A stretch of 64,000 bases of DNA from NCBI RefSeq assembly GCF_032452875.1, contig NC_083878.1:58075378-58139377 (forward strand), written 5' to 3'. Positions 24,635 to 36,772 of this stretch are shown here, in pieces (position 1 is the first letter of the stretch; every line of letters starts with the position of its first letter). Below the pieces are notes generated by a model. It ran no database searches. It was not told where the DNA came from and saw only the letters and a list, made by a program, of their open reading frames with translations. Source of the stretch: Bos javanicus. Lineage: Eukaryota > Chordata > Mammalia > Artiodactyla > Bovidae. Position numbers and translations under genes: made by a program.

Positions 24635-25596
24635 AATCAGGAAGCAACAGTTAGAATCTCACATGAAACAATGGACTGGTTCCAAATTGGGAAAGGAGTA
24701 TATCATGGCTGTATATTGTCACTGTGCTTATTTAACTTATATGCATAGTACATCATGCAAAATGCTGGACTGGATGAAGCACAAGTTGTAATCAAGATAG
24801 CTGGGAGAAATTTCAATGATCTCAGATATGCAGATGACACCACCCTTATGGTAGAAAGGAACTAAAGAGCCTCTTGATGAAGGTGAAAGAGGAGAGTGAA
24901 AAAGCTGACTTAAAACTCAACATTCAAAAAATGAAGATCATGGCATCTGGTCCCATCACTTCATGGCAAATACATGGGTAAACAATGGAAACATTGAGAG
25001 ACTTTACTTTATTGGGCTCCAAAATCACTGTAGATGGTGACTGAAGCCATGAAATTTAAAGACACTTGCTCCTTGGAAGAAAACAATGACCAACTTAGAC
25101 AGCATATTAAAAAGCAGAGACATCACTTTGCTAATAAAGGTCCGTCTAGTCAAAGCTTTGGCTTTTCCAGTAGTTATATATGGATGCGAGAGTTGGACTT
25201 TAAAGAAAACTTAGTGCTGAAGAATTGATGCTTTTGAACTGTGGTGTTGGAGAAGACTCTTTAGAGTCCCTTGGATTGCAAGGATATCAAACCAGTCAAT
25301 CTTAATGGAAATCAATCCTGATAGTCATTGGAGGGACTGATGCTGAGACTGAAGCTCCAATACTTTGGCTACCTGATGCAAAGAATTGACTCATTTGAAA
25401 AGACCCTGATGCTGGGACAGATTGAAGGTAAGAGGAGAAGGGGACAACAGAGGATGAAATGGTTGGATGGCATCACCAAATCAATGGGCATGAGTTTGAG
25501 CAATTTCCGGGGGATGGTGAAGGACAGAAGCCTGGTGTTTTACAGTCCATAGGGTCGCAAACAGTCAGACATGACTGAGTGACTGAACAGCAACAG
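24635..25596 (+). mobile_element. BovB LINE, 5'-truncated and decayed
   Basis: It runs from 'caggaagcaacagttag' through the reverse transcriptase, with YADD codons at about 24827-24838, to the tail. Frameshifts leave only an open piece at 25328-25552. It is more diverged than the copies at 5612 and 52806. Confidence 0.92.
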
Positions 25597-26652
25597 CTAC
25601 TGTGGGAATTCTAGTGATGATAATGACTCAAATTTATTTGGTTGCCAGGCTCTGCATTATGTGGAGGCTGCTGACTCTTGTTGAGGACAAAAGGCTATTG
25701 GTCTGAGCCCTAGAGAGTCTCAGACTAATGGAGGACCACGAGTGGGTTCTGGTGAGGTGACGATTGGTCTACAGTTCCCAAAACTGGTCTCTACCCACTG
25801 CGGGAAGAGGTTGGCTCCTGACATGACTGGTTATAGGTTCTGGTTGTCCCAAAGCTGGTATTTGCACACTGATGAGTGGAACTGGATTCCAGTGAGAGGA
25901 ATCCAAGGTTACTTGAAGTTAGCATCAGCTTGCTGGAGGGTGAGGCCATGGCCCTGAAAGTCCTGGGACTGGTGTAGGCTGGTGCAGTCTGGCTGGTTGG
26001 TGATGCCTGTCCTGAAGCTAATAATCTAGAAGGATGATTCCAAAATTGTGCTTGCTAGTACCACCATCTTCTTGATAGAATGACTTCCTGAAAATTGCTT
26101 TTGCAAGCATCTAGGTCCCCAGGGTGAGTTTCAGTTCCCTCCTGCCTCTCCAGTAGGCTCTCCAAGTTCAGCAAGTGGATATGATTCAGGTTTCTTTCAA
26201 ATTACTGCTTCTACACTGGCTCTCAGTTCATGTGAAAATTTCTGTGAACATTTTAGGAATGGCGAGCTCTCTGACTTTTCAGAATGCAAACCCTGCTGGC
26301 CTTCAAAGGCAGATATTTTAGTAACTCATCTAGCCAGTGCAGGAACCCCAGACTTTAGGAGCCCAATGAGGGGCCCAACTTCTTATTCTTTGTGGAAACT
26401 TTGTGGCTATTTTCCCATTTGTGGTTCCCTACTTGGGATATGGGTCTTGATTTTACCACATCTCTGTCCTTCCTTCCTGGACTCCTTATGGATTCTTTTT
26501 TCTATCTTTAGTTTTAGAAGATAATTTATGCTAAACTTCAGGTATTTTTATCAACATATGCCCTGTAAATAGCTGTTATTTTGGAGTGCCCATGCAAAGA
26601 TGTGATCCTAGGGTGTTCCTACTTTGCCTAACTTTTTTTTATTTTTTCATCT

Positions 26653-26655
<3 letters not shown>
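25597..26655. other. Unassigned stretch, possibly an ancient repeat
   Basis: About 1 kb, less AT-rich than its surroundings. Text such as 'aaccctgctggccttcaaagg' (about 26288) and 'cccatttgtggttccctac' recalls a dispersed mammalian repeat, perhaps the 5' part of an old L1 on the minus strand. I cannot confirm this from sequence alone. The open frame at 25742-25957 has no known motif. Confidence 0.3.

Positions 26656-26656
<1 letters not shown>

Positions 26657-26684
<28 letters not shown>
26657..26684. repeat. (AC)14 microsatellite
   Basis: 28 uninterrupted bases, just left of the BovB 3' end at 26694. Confidence 0.97.
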
Positions 26685-26687
<3 letters not shown>

Positions 26688-26693
26688 GAGTTC

Positions 26694-28318
26694 TGTTCAG
26701 TTCAGTCACTCAACAGTGTCCAACTCTTTGCCACTCCATGGATCGCAGTATGCCAGGCCTCCCTGTCCATCACCAACTCTCGCAGTTTACTCAAACCCAT
26801 GTCCATTGAGTCAGTGATGCCATCCAACCTTCTCATCCTCTGTCATCCCCTTCTCCTCCTGCCTTCAGTCTTTCCCAGCAACAAGGTCTTTTCCAATGAG
26901 TCAATTCTTCACATCAGGTGGCCAAAGTATTGGAGTTTCAGCTTCAGCATCAGTCCTTTCAATGAATATTCAGGACTGATTTCCTTTAGGATGGACTGAC
27001 CAGATCTCCTTGCAGTCCAAGGGACTCTCAAAAGTCTTCTCCACCACAGTTCAAGAGCATCAATTCTTTGGCATTCAGCTTTGTTTATAGTCCAACTCTC
27101 ACATCCATACATGAATATTGGAAAAACCATAGGTTTGACTAGATGGACATTTGTTGGCAAAGTAATGTCTCTGCTTTTCAATATACTATCTAGGCTGGTC
27201 ATAACTTTTCTTCCAAGGAGTATGCGTCTTTTAATTTCATGGCTGCAATCACCATCTGCAGTGATTTTGGAGCCCAAGAAAATAAAGTCTGTCACTGTTT
27301 CCACTGTTTTCCCATCTATTTGCCATGAAGTGATGGGACTAGATGCCATGATCTTAGTTTTCTGAATGTTGAGTTTTAAGCCAAAACTTAAACACTGTTT
27401 CACTCTCCTCTTTCACTTTCATCAAGAGACTCTTTAGTTCTTTGCTTTATGCCATAAGGGTGGTGTCATCTGTATATCTGAGGTTATTGATATTTCTCCT
27501 GGTAATCTTGATTCCAGCTTGTGCTTCATCCAGCCCAGTGTTTCTCATGATGTACTCTGCATATAAATTAAATAAGCACAGTGACAATATACAGCCTTGC
27601 CACATTCCTTTCCTTATTTGGAACCTGTCTGTTGTTCCATGTCCAGTTCTAACTGCTGCTTCCTGACCTGTACACAGATTTCTCAAGAGGGAGGTCAGGT
27701 GGTCTGGTATTCCCATCTCTTCAAGAATTTTCCAGTTTGTTGTGATCTACATAATCAAAGGCTTTGGCATAGTCAATAAAGCAGAAATAGATGCTTTTCT
27801 GGAACTCTCTTGCTTTTTCAGTGATCCAACAGATGTTGGCAATTTGGTCTCTGGTTCCTCTGCCTTTTCTAGATCCAGCTTGAAGCCTGGCTTGGAGAAT
27901 TTTGAGCATTACTTTACTAGCGTGTGAGATGTGTGCAACTGTGCAGTAGTTTGAGCATTCTTTGGCATTGCCTTTCTTTAGGATTGGAATGAAAACTGAC
28001 CTTTTCCACTCCTGTGGCCACTGCTGAGTTTTCCAAATTTGTTGGAATATTGAGTGCAGCACTTTCACAGCATCATCTTTCAGGGTTTGAAATAGCTCAA
28101 CTGGAACTCCATCACCTCCACTAGCTTTGTTTGTTGTGATGCTTTCTAAGGCCCACTTGACTTCACATTCCAGGATGTCTGGCTCTAGCTGAGTGATCAC
28201 ACCATCATGATTATCTTGGTCGTGAAGATCTTTTTTGTACAATTCTTCTGTGTATTCTTGCCACCTCTTCTTAATATCTTCTGCTTCTGTTAGGTCCATA
28301 CTATTTATGTCCTTTATT
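26694..28318 (-). mobile_element. BovB LINE, about 1.6 kb, broken reverse transcriptase
   Basis: In minus orientation three open pieces follow each other: 27721-28356 (DLTEAEDIKKRWQEYTEELY, KASGGDGVPVELFQTLKDDA), 27447-27716 and 26909-27403. The catalytic motif reads YTDD (27465-27476) instead of YADD. The left end is the 'cagttcagtcac' tail. CA-rich tracts lie on both sides. Confidence 0.94.
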
Positions 28319-28360
28319 GTGCACACATACACACACATATGCACACACACATACATATAG
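28319..28360. repeat. CA-rich and GATA-like simple tract
   Basis: Interrupted CACACA, ACATAT and ATAGATAG units directly after the 5' end of the BovB. Confidence 0.85.
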
Positions 28361-28671
28361 ATAGATATTCACATATCACTTAGCATTCAGAAACTCAGAT
28401 CAGGCTAAATCTTGCTTTGGATTTTTCAACAAATTAAAGTAAAATTTATATGTATTGGAAAAAAGTGGAATGAGTTAAACTATTTGATATTAAATATACT
28501 GAAATGTAAAATTGAATAACAGATCTGTAGAAAAGGAAAGTATATTACAGAGTATCTAATAGAATTCAGCAGTCCTGTAGACAAGATAGTAAAATGAGGG
28601 TAGGATGATTTGAGACAATAGCATTGAAACATGTATATTACCATATGTGAAATAGATGATCAGTTCAAGTT
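28361..28671. other. No recognised feature
   Basis: AT-rich sequence without an assignable feature. Confidence 0.45.
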
Positions 28672-28882
28672 TGATGGTGCCCAAACAGGGCACTCAAAGC
28701 CAGTGCAGTAGGACAATTCAGAAGGATAAGATGGGGAGGGAGGTGGGAGGGGGGTTCAGGATGGAGGGACACATGTACACCTGTGGCTGATTCATGTCAA
28801 TATATGGCAAATACCACCATAATATAGTAAAGTAATTAGCCTCCTATTAAGATAAATAAATTAATTTTAAAAAATAAAATGG
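28672..28882 (+). mobile_element. L1-BT 3' UTR end
   Basis: A G-rich run ('gatggggagggaggtggg') and the bovine L1 3' terminus, followed by an A-rich tail. It parallels 748-905. Only the 3' UTR is present. Confidence 0.8.
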
Positions 28883-29659
28883 GGAAAGATAATGTATTAA
28901 TTGGAGTTGCACAGAACACACTGAATCACCAATAAAGCTCCTGACTCTCAGTTCCAGGCATCACTCCCTCACTCCTGCCCCACACCGGGGCACTTCATAT
29001 CTGACACATTTTTTTCCCTCTTATGAAACTGAATAATATATACATTTATTAGCAGGATTTCCTGTTGGGTTACTAATTCATCAAAAAGTATACCTCAAAA
29101 ATGTTTTGTTTCCTAGGAAGAAGTAGTGACAATTATGTTGACATATAATTGGATAAAATTAGAGCAAATTTTTTTTTCAAATAACTGGAGCTTGTGCTTT
29201 TACAGTCTTCAAAAATATCAACATAAAAATGTTTTTGATCCTCTGTTCCAATCATCATACTAATATTTAGTGTAATCACAAATGATAAACCTTATGATTT
29301 ATTTTGAACATGTATTTCTGGTTTCTAAAATGCAACATATATTGATATTTCTGTTTATGGTTGAATAATTGAACAGAAGAAAGAAACTATATCCTAATAT
29401 TATATCATTATTATAATTTATTTAGACTCACTAATTTATATTTCTTTGTGAGTTGAGTATATATGTATATATATATTTATTCTTCTACTTATTTATTTCT
29501 TGCAGTTGTTTTATAATGAATGATTCAAATTTTCTTATTTAGGCTTACCTGTGATTGTTAAAGTATCCATAATAAAGCTGCATTTTTATTTTGATTAAAA
29601 GCTAAATGTTATCAAAAGAAAAAACAGCAAAAAATATGTTTAACACTAAAGAAAACATT
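28883..29659. other. No recognised feature
   Basis: AT-rich sequence with a short TATATG/TATATA patch at about 29457-29478. No gene was recognised. Confidence 0.45.
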
Positions 29660-29745
29660 GAGTGTCACTTTATATCTTTACCAACAGAGCACAAGGAGTC
29701 TCTTTTTTTCCATATCCTTACCAATACCTACCTCTTACCTGTTTA

Positions 29746-29833
29746 ATCAGAGAAGGCAATGGCACCCCACTTCAGTACTCTTGCCTGGAAAATCCATGGA
29801 CAGAGGAGCCTGGTAGGCTGCAGTCCATGGGGT
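29746..29833 (+). mobile_element. Short Bov-tA2 SINE fragment
   Basis: About 88 bases of the SINE body, from 'cagagaaggcaatggc' to 'cagtccatgggg', interrupt the L1. The 3' end of the SINE is missing. Confidence 0.85.
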
Positions 29834-30491
29834 ATGATAGCCATTCTAACAGGTGTAAGGTAATGTCTCATTGTGATTTTAGTTTTCCTGATTAGTAATG
29901 GATCACCTTTCATGTATTTTTTGGCCACTTGTATTTCTTTTTTGGAAAAAAAAAAAATCTGATCGTCTCTCTATTTTTAAATCAGATTATTTTTTGCTAT
30001 TGAGCTGTATTGGTTTCTCATGTACTTTGAATATTAACCCCTAATCAAAAAGATGATATGTAATTATTATTATTTTTTTTCCATTCTGTAAGTTGTCTGT
30101 TTCACTCTTATTGCTTTTCCTGTTTCCTATGTTTTTGGTATCATGGTCACAAGTTATTGCAAATACCAATGTTAGGTATCTTTTTCCATATGTTTTCTTC
30201 TAGGAGTTTTATGTCAAGTTTTATCTTTATGTTTTTAATCTATTTTGAGTTATTTTTTGGTGAGTGGTATCAGTTAGGAGCCAAATTGTTTTCTTCTGTA
30301 TGTGGATATGCATTTTCTCCTCCATAAAACCATATATTAAACAGACTATTCTTTCCTCATTGAGTATTTGTGACTATCTTATTAAGTATTTGTTACCATA
30401 TATGCCAGGGTTTATTTCTAGGCTCTTAAACTATTGCACTGATTTATATATATATTTGTATGCTGTTTTAAAATAGTGTTTTGATTACTAT

Positions 30492-30713
30492 GGACTTCCC
30501 TGGTGGCTCAGATGGTAAAGCATCTGTCTACAATGTGAGAGACCTGGGTTTGATCCCTAGGTTGGGAAGATTCCCTGGAGAAGGAAGTGGCAACCCACTC
30601 CGGTACTCTTGCGTTGAAAATCACATGGATAGAGGAGCTTGGTGCAGGCTACTATCCATGGGGTCACAGAGTCAGGCATGACTGAGTGACATCCCTTTCT
30701 TTCTTTCACTTTC
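30492..30713 (+). mobile_element. Bov-tA SINE with target duplication
   Basis: Perfect 12-bp duplications, tttgattactat, lie at 30480-30491 and 30714-30725. It has a full head and body and splits the L1. Confidence 0.94.
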
Positions 30714-31623
30714 TTTGATTACTATAATAATAAGAGTTGTATTTTGCTTGGTAATATAGTTTCAAATCAAGAAGTCTGATGCTTCTGCTTTGTTTTTCTT
30801 TTAGGGAATTGATTTGAATACTTTCCATCTTTAGTTATTCCCTGTGAATTTGGGAATATTTTTTCACTTCTGCTAAAAATTTCATTGGAATTTCGTCTTT
30901 AGTTGGAATTGTAATTTGGATTGAATTAAATTGAAATTATAGATGACTTTGGGTAGTATGAAAAATTTAACAATATTAATTCTTCCAATGTGTGTGTCTT
31001 CTCCAATTACTTTTATTACAGTCATTCATTTTATAGTGTAGAAAGCTCTCATCTTGGTTAAATTCATTCTAAGTATTGTATTGCTCTTAGTTCTATTGTG
31101 AATGAAACTGCTTATTTTATTTTTTCAGATATTTCATTATAAATATGTAGAAATACAATATGCTTTGGATATTGATTTTATATTCTGTAACTTTACTAAA
31201 TATGATGATTAGTTCTAATATATTTTGGTGGAGTCTGTAGAATTTTCTATATGTAAGTTATATCATCAGAAAACAGAAAATTTACTTATTTTTTTCTGAT
31301 TTGGATGACTATATTTTTATTGCCTAATTGTGCTCTAGGATTTCAAGTTAATATGTCTTAGAGGAGAAGCTTTCAACATCTCTAGTGATGATTATATCAT
31401 TTCACCTTTTATTCATACAATAAACACATAACATTTATTGATTCACATATGTTGAACCATTCTTTCACATCAAAGATAAATTCCCACTTGATCTTGATGT
31501 ATGAGCCCACTGGTCATTTCCCAAAGGTCTTGATAACACTGGACATTATCACTGTTTCTACTTTTTCCAATTTACAATAAAAAGGCATTGTTGTTTCATT
31601 TTGTTTATTTAATTTTGTACTGT

Positions 31624-32900
31624 TGTTGGGGGCCAGAGTGAGGTACTCCGCCCGTGACAAAGGTCATGAGGAAGGAGGCTCGACATACGCAAAGGCGGGA
31701 TCGAGCCTCAGGAGTCCCCCTGGAACTCCTCGAGCATCTACCCCCATAACCAGAGCCTGCCTACTTTACTACTTTGTGCTCACCTACACCTCTGACTTTA
31801 CGGGGGGCTGTCCCCCACCACCTCTTTTGGAGAAGGAGTTAACTTAGAGCTCCAGTTTATAATAATTCCTGGGCGTGATAAGAGTGTTTTAACCTACAAA
31901 CTCCTCTGAAGGTTCTCTGGCCTGCCTGACAGGCTTGTCCGGCCACATGTGTTCACTCACAGCCTCCCAACCGTGAGAGGCACAAGATGCTTTAAACCTT
32001 CTAAAAACAGGTTCTTTAGAGAAGTTAGAAAACTATAAGTATAGTGGGCTAATTAGAAATTGTGTTGGTGAAGGGTTTTTCATTTGTTGAGCCAATGTTT
32101 GTTGCTAAGTCTCCACATCCCCTGCCCTTACACACATTAATGAATATATAGAAGAAATAACTATTAACCTTTGATATTAATCACGTTAGACCTTAGGCTA
32201 AGTAAATTCTTTCCTTAACTAAAACCCACTACACCCTCACCCTGTAGGAATGTAACTTTACTTGGGTGGCGTCTGTTTTGAGAATAATCAGCCCTGGAGA
32301 AATAAGTGTCCTGATTGACTGACCGCTGTCACAAGGAGAGGGTCGTAAATTGTCAGCAGGCCCCCCTGGCCAGAAGATGATGTAACACCCCTAAGACCTC
32401 TGTATACATTTGTATGAAGCACCTGACTTTGATAAAAGTCAGGACTGCTGACCCCGCGTGACTTTTGCATAACATCTCAGTGTATAAAAGTAGACCATGG
32501 AAAATAAAGAATTGGGATCAGTTTCTCGAAATACTGGTCTCCCCATGTCGCTCTCTCTCTCACTCTGGTTGAGTCTCCATCTGGAGCGCGGAACCCACCA
32601 TGCTTACTAATTATGCCTGGGCTTCTAAGATCCGACCGGGGAGGCCTCAGTGTCTCCTCTCCTTTGGGAGAACGGAAGGACGCCTGCGGCCTACGTAAGT
32701 GGTGCAAACTTCTTGTCTTGAAGTTTTATTGGTCTCCCGCGTAAACCAAGCTACTCAGCCTCTTTTCTCCACTGAATTTTCCTACTGAGCTATCCTCATC
32801 CTATTACTCTTTATATCTTTGATAAAATATTTAAATAAATAGGTCGCCGACGCCATCCCCGCTTCGAATACCCTGGATCAGCCGGGGCAGGACCCCGGCA
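31624..32900 (+). mobile_element. Solo LTR, class II (ERVK-like) retrovirus
   Basis: The LTR begins TGTTGGGG and ends CCCCGGCA, a near inverted repeat, and is 1277 bases long. A perfect 6-bp target duplication, tactgt, lies at 31618-31623 and 32901-32906. Six bases is the usual duplication for class II elements. A TATA box and poly-A signal give plus orientation. It is related to the LTR at 45439-46650 but carries about 190 extra bases after the R region (about 32545-32745). No internal retroviral sequence is attached. Confidence 0.9.
32483..32508 (+). promoter_or_regulatory. LTR TATA box and poly-A signal
   Basis: TATAAAA at 32483-32489 and AATAAA at 32503-32508. The same pair occurs in the second LTR at 46399-46405 and 46418-46423. 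Transcription would start and be processed within a short R region. Confidence 0.7.
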
Positions 32901-32906
32901 TACTGT

Positions 32907-33087
32907 GTTCTCAGTGATGTCTGATTCTTTTGCGACCCCATTTTCCCCCTGGGCTCCTCTGTCCACGGGATTTTCCAGGTAAGAATACTGGAATGGGTTG
33001 CCATTTCCTTCTCTAGGGGATTTCCAGTCCAGGGATTGAACCCTCTTGAATCTCCTGCACTGGCAGATGGATTGGGTTCTTCACTAT
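32907..33087 (-). mobile_element. Bov-tA SINE
   Basis: Minus-strand body and part of the tRNA-like head ('gggattgaaccc'). Its left end includes the 'tgt' of the LTR target duplication, so the LTR landed at or in the edge of this SINE. Confidence 0.85.
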
Positions 33088-33134
33088 GCATCACATTAAT
33101 TTAAACATTATATATGCTTTTGAACTCTTTCTTA

Positions 33135-33355
33135 ATATCCCCATGACACTAGTGGTAAAGAATCTGCCTACCAATGCAGGAGACACAAAATGTGTGGGTT
33201 CAATCCCTGGGTCAGGAAGATCCTTTGGAGTAGGAAATGGCAACCCGCTCCAGTGATGTATCCTGGAAAGTTCCATGGGCAGAGGAGCCTGGGAGGCTAC
33301 AGTCCATAGGGCCACAGAGAGTAGGACATAACTGAGCAACTAAGTACACACATAC
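33135..33355 (+). mobile_element. Bov-tA SINE with long target duplication
   Basis: A 22-bp duplication with two mismatches flanks it (33113-33134 and 33356-33377). The head is the 'gacactagtggtaaag' variant. Confidence 0.92.
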
Positions 33356-33377
33356 ATGCTTTTGGACTTTTTCTTAA

Positions 33378-34328
33378 AATTAAGACTTTTTCACACTTTC
33401 GTGTTTAAGCTTGAATAATTCTTTTCAATTTACTTTTAAGATTCACTTTTAAACTAAGAGAAGAATCTCTTACTAACATATGTTGTAAACAATTTCCTCA
33501 TATATTTTTCTTAATCTGTGAGAAGAGATTTATTTTAACATAGAGATTAATTATTTTGCAATCACTTTATTTTGACAAATAGTCACATTCTTCTAGTTTA
33601 TGTCTCACACAAATATCAAATCTGCCTATAACTGTTTTTGTGTAAAATATGAGGTAGTGATCTAAGTCACATTTTACAAAAATCAGTACAGCTTTTAATA
33701 TTGATTTAAAATTTTCCTTATATTTCATTTATACATCTATCTGTATCTGCCATAATAATTATTAAGAATTATAATAGAATGGCCTACATTGATGCAACCA
33801 GTTTTCTTTCAACATTTTCCAAGTTATCCCCATGTATAAATTTTAGGCTAATTCTATCAAGTTTATAATAAAAGCTTTAGGGATGGTGGTTGTAAAGTAA
33901 TTGTGCATATTAATTTGTGAAGATTTGCTATTCTATATATCCTGAAAGACTTCAAGTGATTTGGTTTACCTGTATAGTATTTATATATATACATCCATAA
34001 GTAAAACCTATAAGTCTATATCTGTGTTGTATATGTTCAACATTTATATTTGTACAACAGTTTCTGGTGTAAGTACTGAATATATTTTTTAAATTACACT
34101 TTTTTCCCATTAGCTCAGGAAAATATAAAATAACATAGAATTGATTTGTTAATTCTATCTGTTAAGTTAGTTGAGTATTTTAGTACACTGGTGGATATTT
34201 AAAAAGCAGAAAATACAGAAAAAGGCAGTAAATGCAATTATATAAAAAAAAAAAATGACGGAGTTTAAACTTGGAAGTCGGAGAAAACTTGGTTTAATAT
34301 ATTACCTAGGTAAACATTTTGTAACATT
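33378..34328. other. AT-rich stretch with a probable old L1 remnant
   Basis: Between about 33600 and 33900, text such as 'aatatgaggtagtgatc' and 'taggctaattctatcaag' resembles decayed L1 ORF2 on the minus strand. The limits cannot be set. Nothing else was recognised. Confidence 0.4.
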
Positions 34329-34339
34329 AGTTCATGTCT

Positions 34340-34573
34340 GACCATGGGTGCATGAGTGCCAAGTCATTTCAGTCGTGTCCAACTCTGTGTAACTCTATGG
34401 ACTATAGTCCCCTGGGCTCCTCTCTCCATGGGATTCTCCAGGCAGGAATACTGGAGTGTGGTCACCATACCCTATTTCAGGGGATCTTCTTGACCTAGGG
34501 ATCGAACCCTTGTATCTTATGTCTCCTGCACTGGCAGGTGGATATTTATCACTAGCGCTAACTGGGAAGCCCC
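34340..34573 (-). mobile_element. Bov-tA SINE with target duplication
   Basis: A full monomer in minus orientation. Flanks agttcatgtct (34329-34339) and agtttatgtct (34574-34584) differ at one base. Confidence 0.92.
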
Positions 34574-34686
34574 AGTTTATGTCTTATTTGGGCATTATAA
34601 TATTGCTGCTCTCATGTAGGTGGTTTAGAGTCTAGAATATGTCTAGCATAGGACAGTTTTATTATTATTATTTAAAAAAGTTGTAT

Positions 34687-34950
34687 GCTAAGTCACTTCA
34701 GTCGTGTCCAACTCTGTGTGACCCCATAGACAGTAGCCTACCAGGCTCCCCCATCCCTGGGATTCTCCAGGCAAGAACACTGGAGTGGGTTTCCATTTCC
34801 TTCTCCAATGCATGAAAGTGAAAAATGAAAGTGAAGTTGCTCAATCATGTCCGACTCTTAGCGACCTCATGTACTGTAGCCTACCAGGCTCCTCCGTCCA
34901 TGGGATTTTCCAGGCAAGAGTACTGGAGTGGGGTGCCATTGCCTTCTCCG
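34687..34950 (-). mobile_element. Bov-tA2 SINE dimer with target duplication
   Basis: Two monomers in minus orientation. Perfect 12-bp duplications, aaaaagttgtat, lie at 34675-34686 and 34951-34962. Low divergence. Confidence 0.95.
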
Positions 34951-35055
34951 AAAAAGTTGTATAGAGTACTTAAATGACAACAGACAATTTTAAAGATGAA
35001 CTATAATAAAAACACAAGGTTTGTGCAGTACTAGTAAGTTAATTTATGTAATCAA

Positions 35056-35256
35056 TAACACAACTGCCAATGCAGGAGATGTAAGAGATGTGGGTTCAAT
35101 CCCTGGATCAGGAGATTCCCTGGAGGTGGGCATGGCAACCCACTCCAGTAGTCTTGCCTAGAGAATCCCATGGACAGAGGAGCCTGACAGACTACAGTCC
35201 ATAGCATCACAAAGAGTCAGACATGACTGAAGTGACTTAGCAGACAACATCAGTAT
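35056..35256 (+). mobile_element. Bov-tA SINE, head truncated
   Basis: It starts within the tRNA-like head at 'ctgccaatgcaggag' and continues through a complete body to 'agtgacttagcagac'. Confidence 0.88.
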
Positions 35257-36055
35257 AAAAAAGAAAAAAATTACCATTACCTCAACAGACAAAAAAATTT
35301 ATTTTGGAAAAATACAACATTTATTTTTGTATATAAATTTATGCTCAGTTGGAATTGTAAGTATACTTTCTTTGCATAGTGAAGAATAGCTTTATTAAAT
35401 GTTCAAAATTATTTAAACCAACAGCTAAAGTATAAAACACTTAAGAGAAATTTTCATCTGATAGCTAATTCCCAGACAATGCTTTTTATTTACAGCAGCT
35501 CTAACCATAAAATATGATTAAAATATAATCAACATTTAAAAATATTAAATAGCCAGGGAAAATCAGCATGAACATACATAAAACTGTAGAAAAATCATTA
35601 AATTTTACTAAAGAAAATTTTGAAAATGGATACATGGAAGACTTTGTTTTTTCCAAATTAATTTACTAATCAAAAGCTATGAGGTTCTGAGTAACCTTGA
35701 GGCACTGCTCCCTGTCATTGACCTCTTCTCATGAAAATTGCCACATTCACAGCTGTCTTAATGGGGCAGTCCACAGGGTACCAAAAGACCATTTAATGGA
35801 GTAAAGAAGTGGAAACTATTTAAAGACCCTGTATAGAAGAATATCTCTTTGGAAGAGGAAAAACATGAAGAGTAACAGAATAAGCTAAACTTTTAATTTG
35901 AGGGCATTCAAGTTATGGTTCAAATTACTACTCCTGAGGAATTCATAGTTAGTCAAATCCAGCTATGAAATCCCAAAATAGTTAAGTATAATTAACTGAA
36001 TTTCTATAGGATTTTTATCTTCCTTAATACTATGAAAAATTATTCTAATGTATGA
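35257..36055. other. No recognised feature
   Basis: AT-rich, unique-looking sequence. No coding frame of note. Confidence 0.5.
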
Positions 36056-36291
36056 GTCAGGCAGTTCAGATGATAAAGAATCTGCCTGCAATGCGGGAGA
36101 CCTGGGATCAATCCCTAGGTCAGGGAAGATCCCCTGGAGAAGGGAATGGCAACCCACTACAGTATTCTTTCCTGGAGAATCTTATGGACAGAAGGGCCTG
36201 AGGGGCTACAGTCCATGGCATTACAAAGAAAGAGTTGGACACAACTGAGCAACTAACACTTTCACTCCTTACCAAAAAAAAAAAAAAAAAA
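36056..36291 (+). mobile_element. Bov-tA SINE with poly-A end
   Basis: The head is slightly truncated, the body complete, and an 18-base A-run follows at 36274-36291. Confidence 0.9.
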
Positions 36292-36714
36292 CAAACTTAA
36301 AGCTTTGGTATACTTTTAGAAATTAAACATGAGAAAGTTTATCTTATTCAACACCACATGAACAACATCTATTTACGTGAGTTCATGGGTGTGTGTGTGA
36401 GAGAGAGAGAGACAGAAAGAGAGAAATCAAGATCAACTTATCTAACTACAGAAATGTTGATGATTTTCAATAACATAACACCCTCCCCACAGAAAGCATC
36501 TTGAAAGATTATTATTAAATAATAAATAAAAAAAGAGGCAGGTACAATGATTTAAAGATAGACCATGATTATTTATAATACTATTTAAATCTCTTAGAAA
36601 CTCATTCATAATTTTAAATCAATTAAAATAAAAATTTTATTTTTGTGATAAATTTTGACATGCTTTAACAAAGAAGTAAATTATCTTCTGATTATTAAGA
36701 TACTTGTAGGAAGT
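36292..36714. other. No recognised feature apart from a GT/GA tract
   Basis: AT-rich sequence around the simple repeat at 36389-36425. Nothing else was recognised. Confidence 0.5.
36389..36425. repeat. (GT)n/(GA)n simple repeat
   Basis: Five GT units run directly into about eight GA units, followed by imperfect GAAA/GAGA. Confidence 0.92.
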
Positions 36715-36772
36715 GAAAAGCAACAGTGAAAGTCACTCAGTCCTGTCTACTCTTTGCGACCCCATGGACTCT
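36715..36772 (-). mobile_element. Bov-tA SINE fragment abutting BovB
   Basis: About 58 bases of SINE body ('gtgaaagtcactcagtc' to 'gaccccatggact') end abruptly where the BovB copy begins. This may mark a recombination or deletion junction. Confidence 0.75.

Larger units (their letters stand above)
29660..31617 (-). mobile_element. Old L1, ORF2 3' part and 3' UTR, split by two SINEs
   Basis: Segments at 29660-29745, 29834-30479 and 30726-31617 read as one decayed mammalian L1 in minus orientation. Recognisable stretches include 'tagccattctaacaggtg', 'aattgatttgaat' and 'aacaatattaattcttcc'. Stops are frequent. The LTR at 31624 follows directly. Confidence 0.78.

Noticed and set aside
26586..26999. 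137-codon plus-strand frame with a poly-HT segment
   Set aside because: It is made of the (AC)n repeat plus the antisense strand of BovB.
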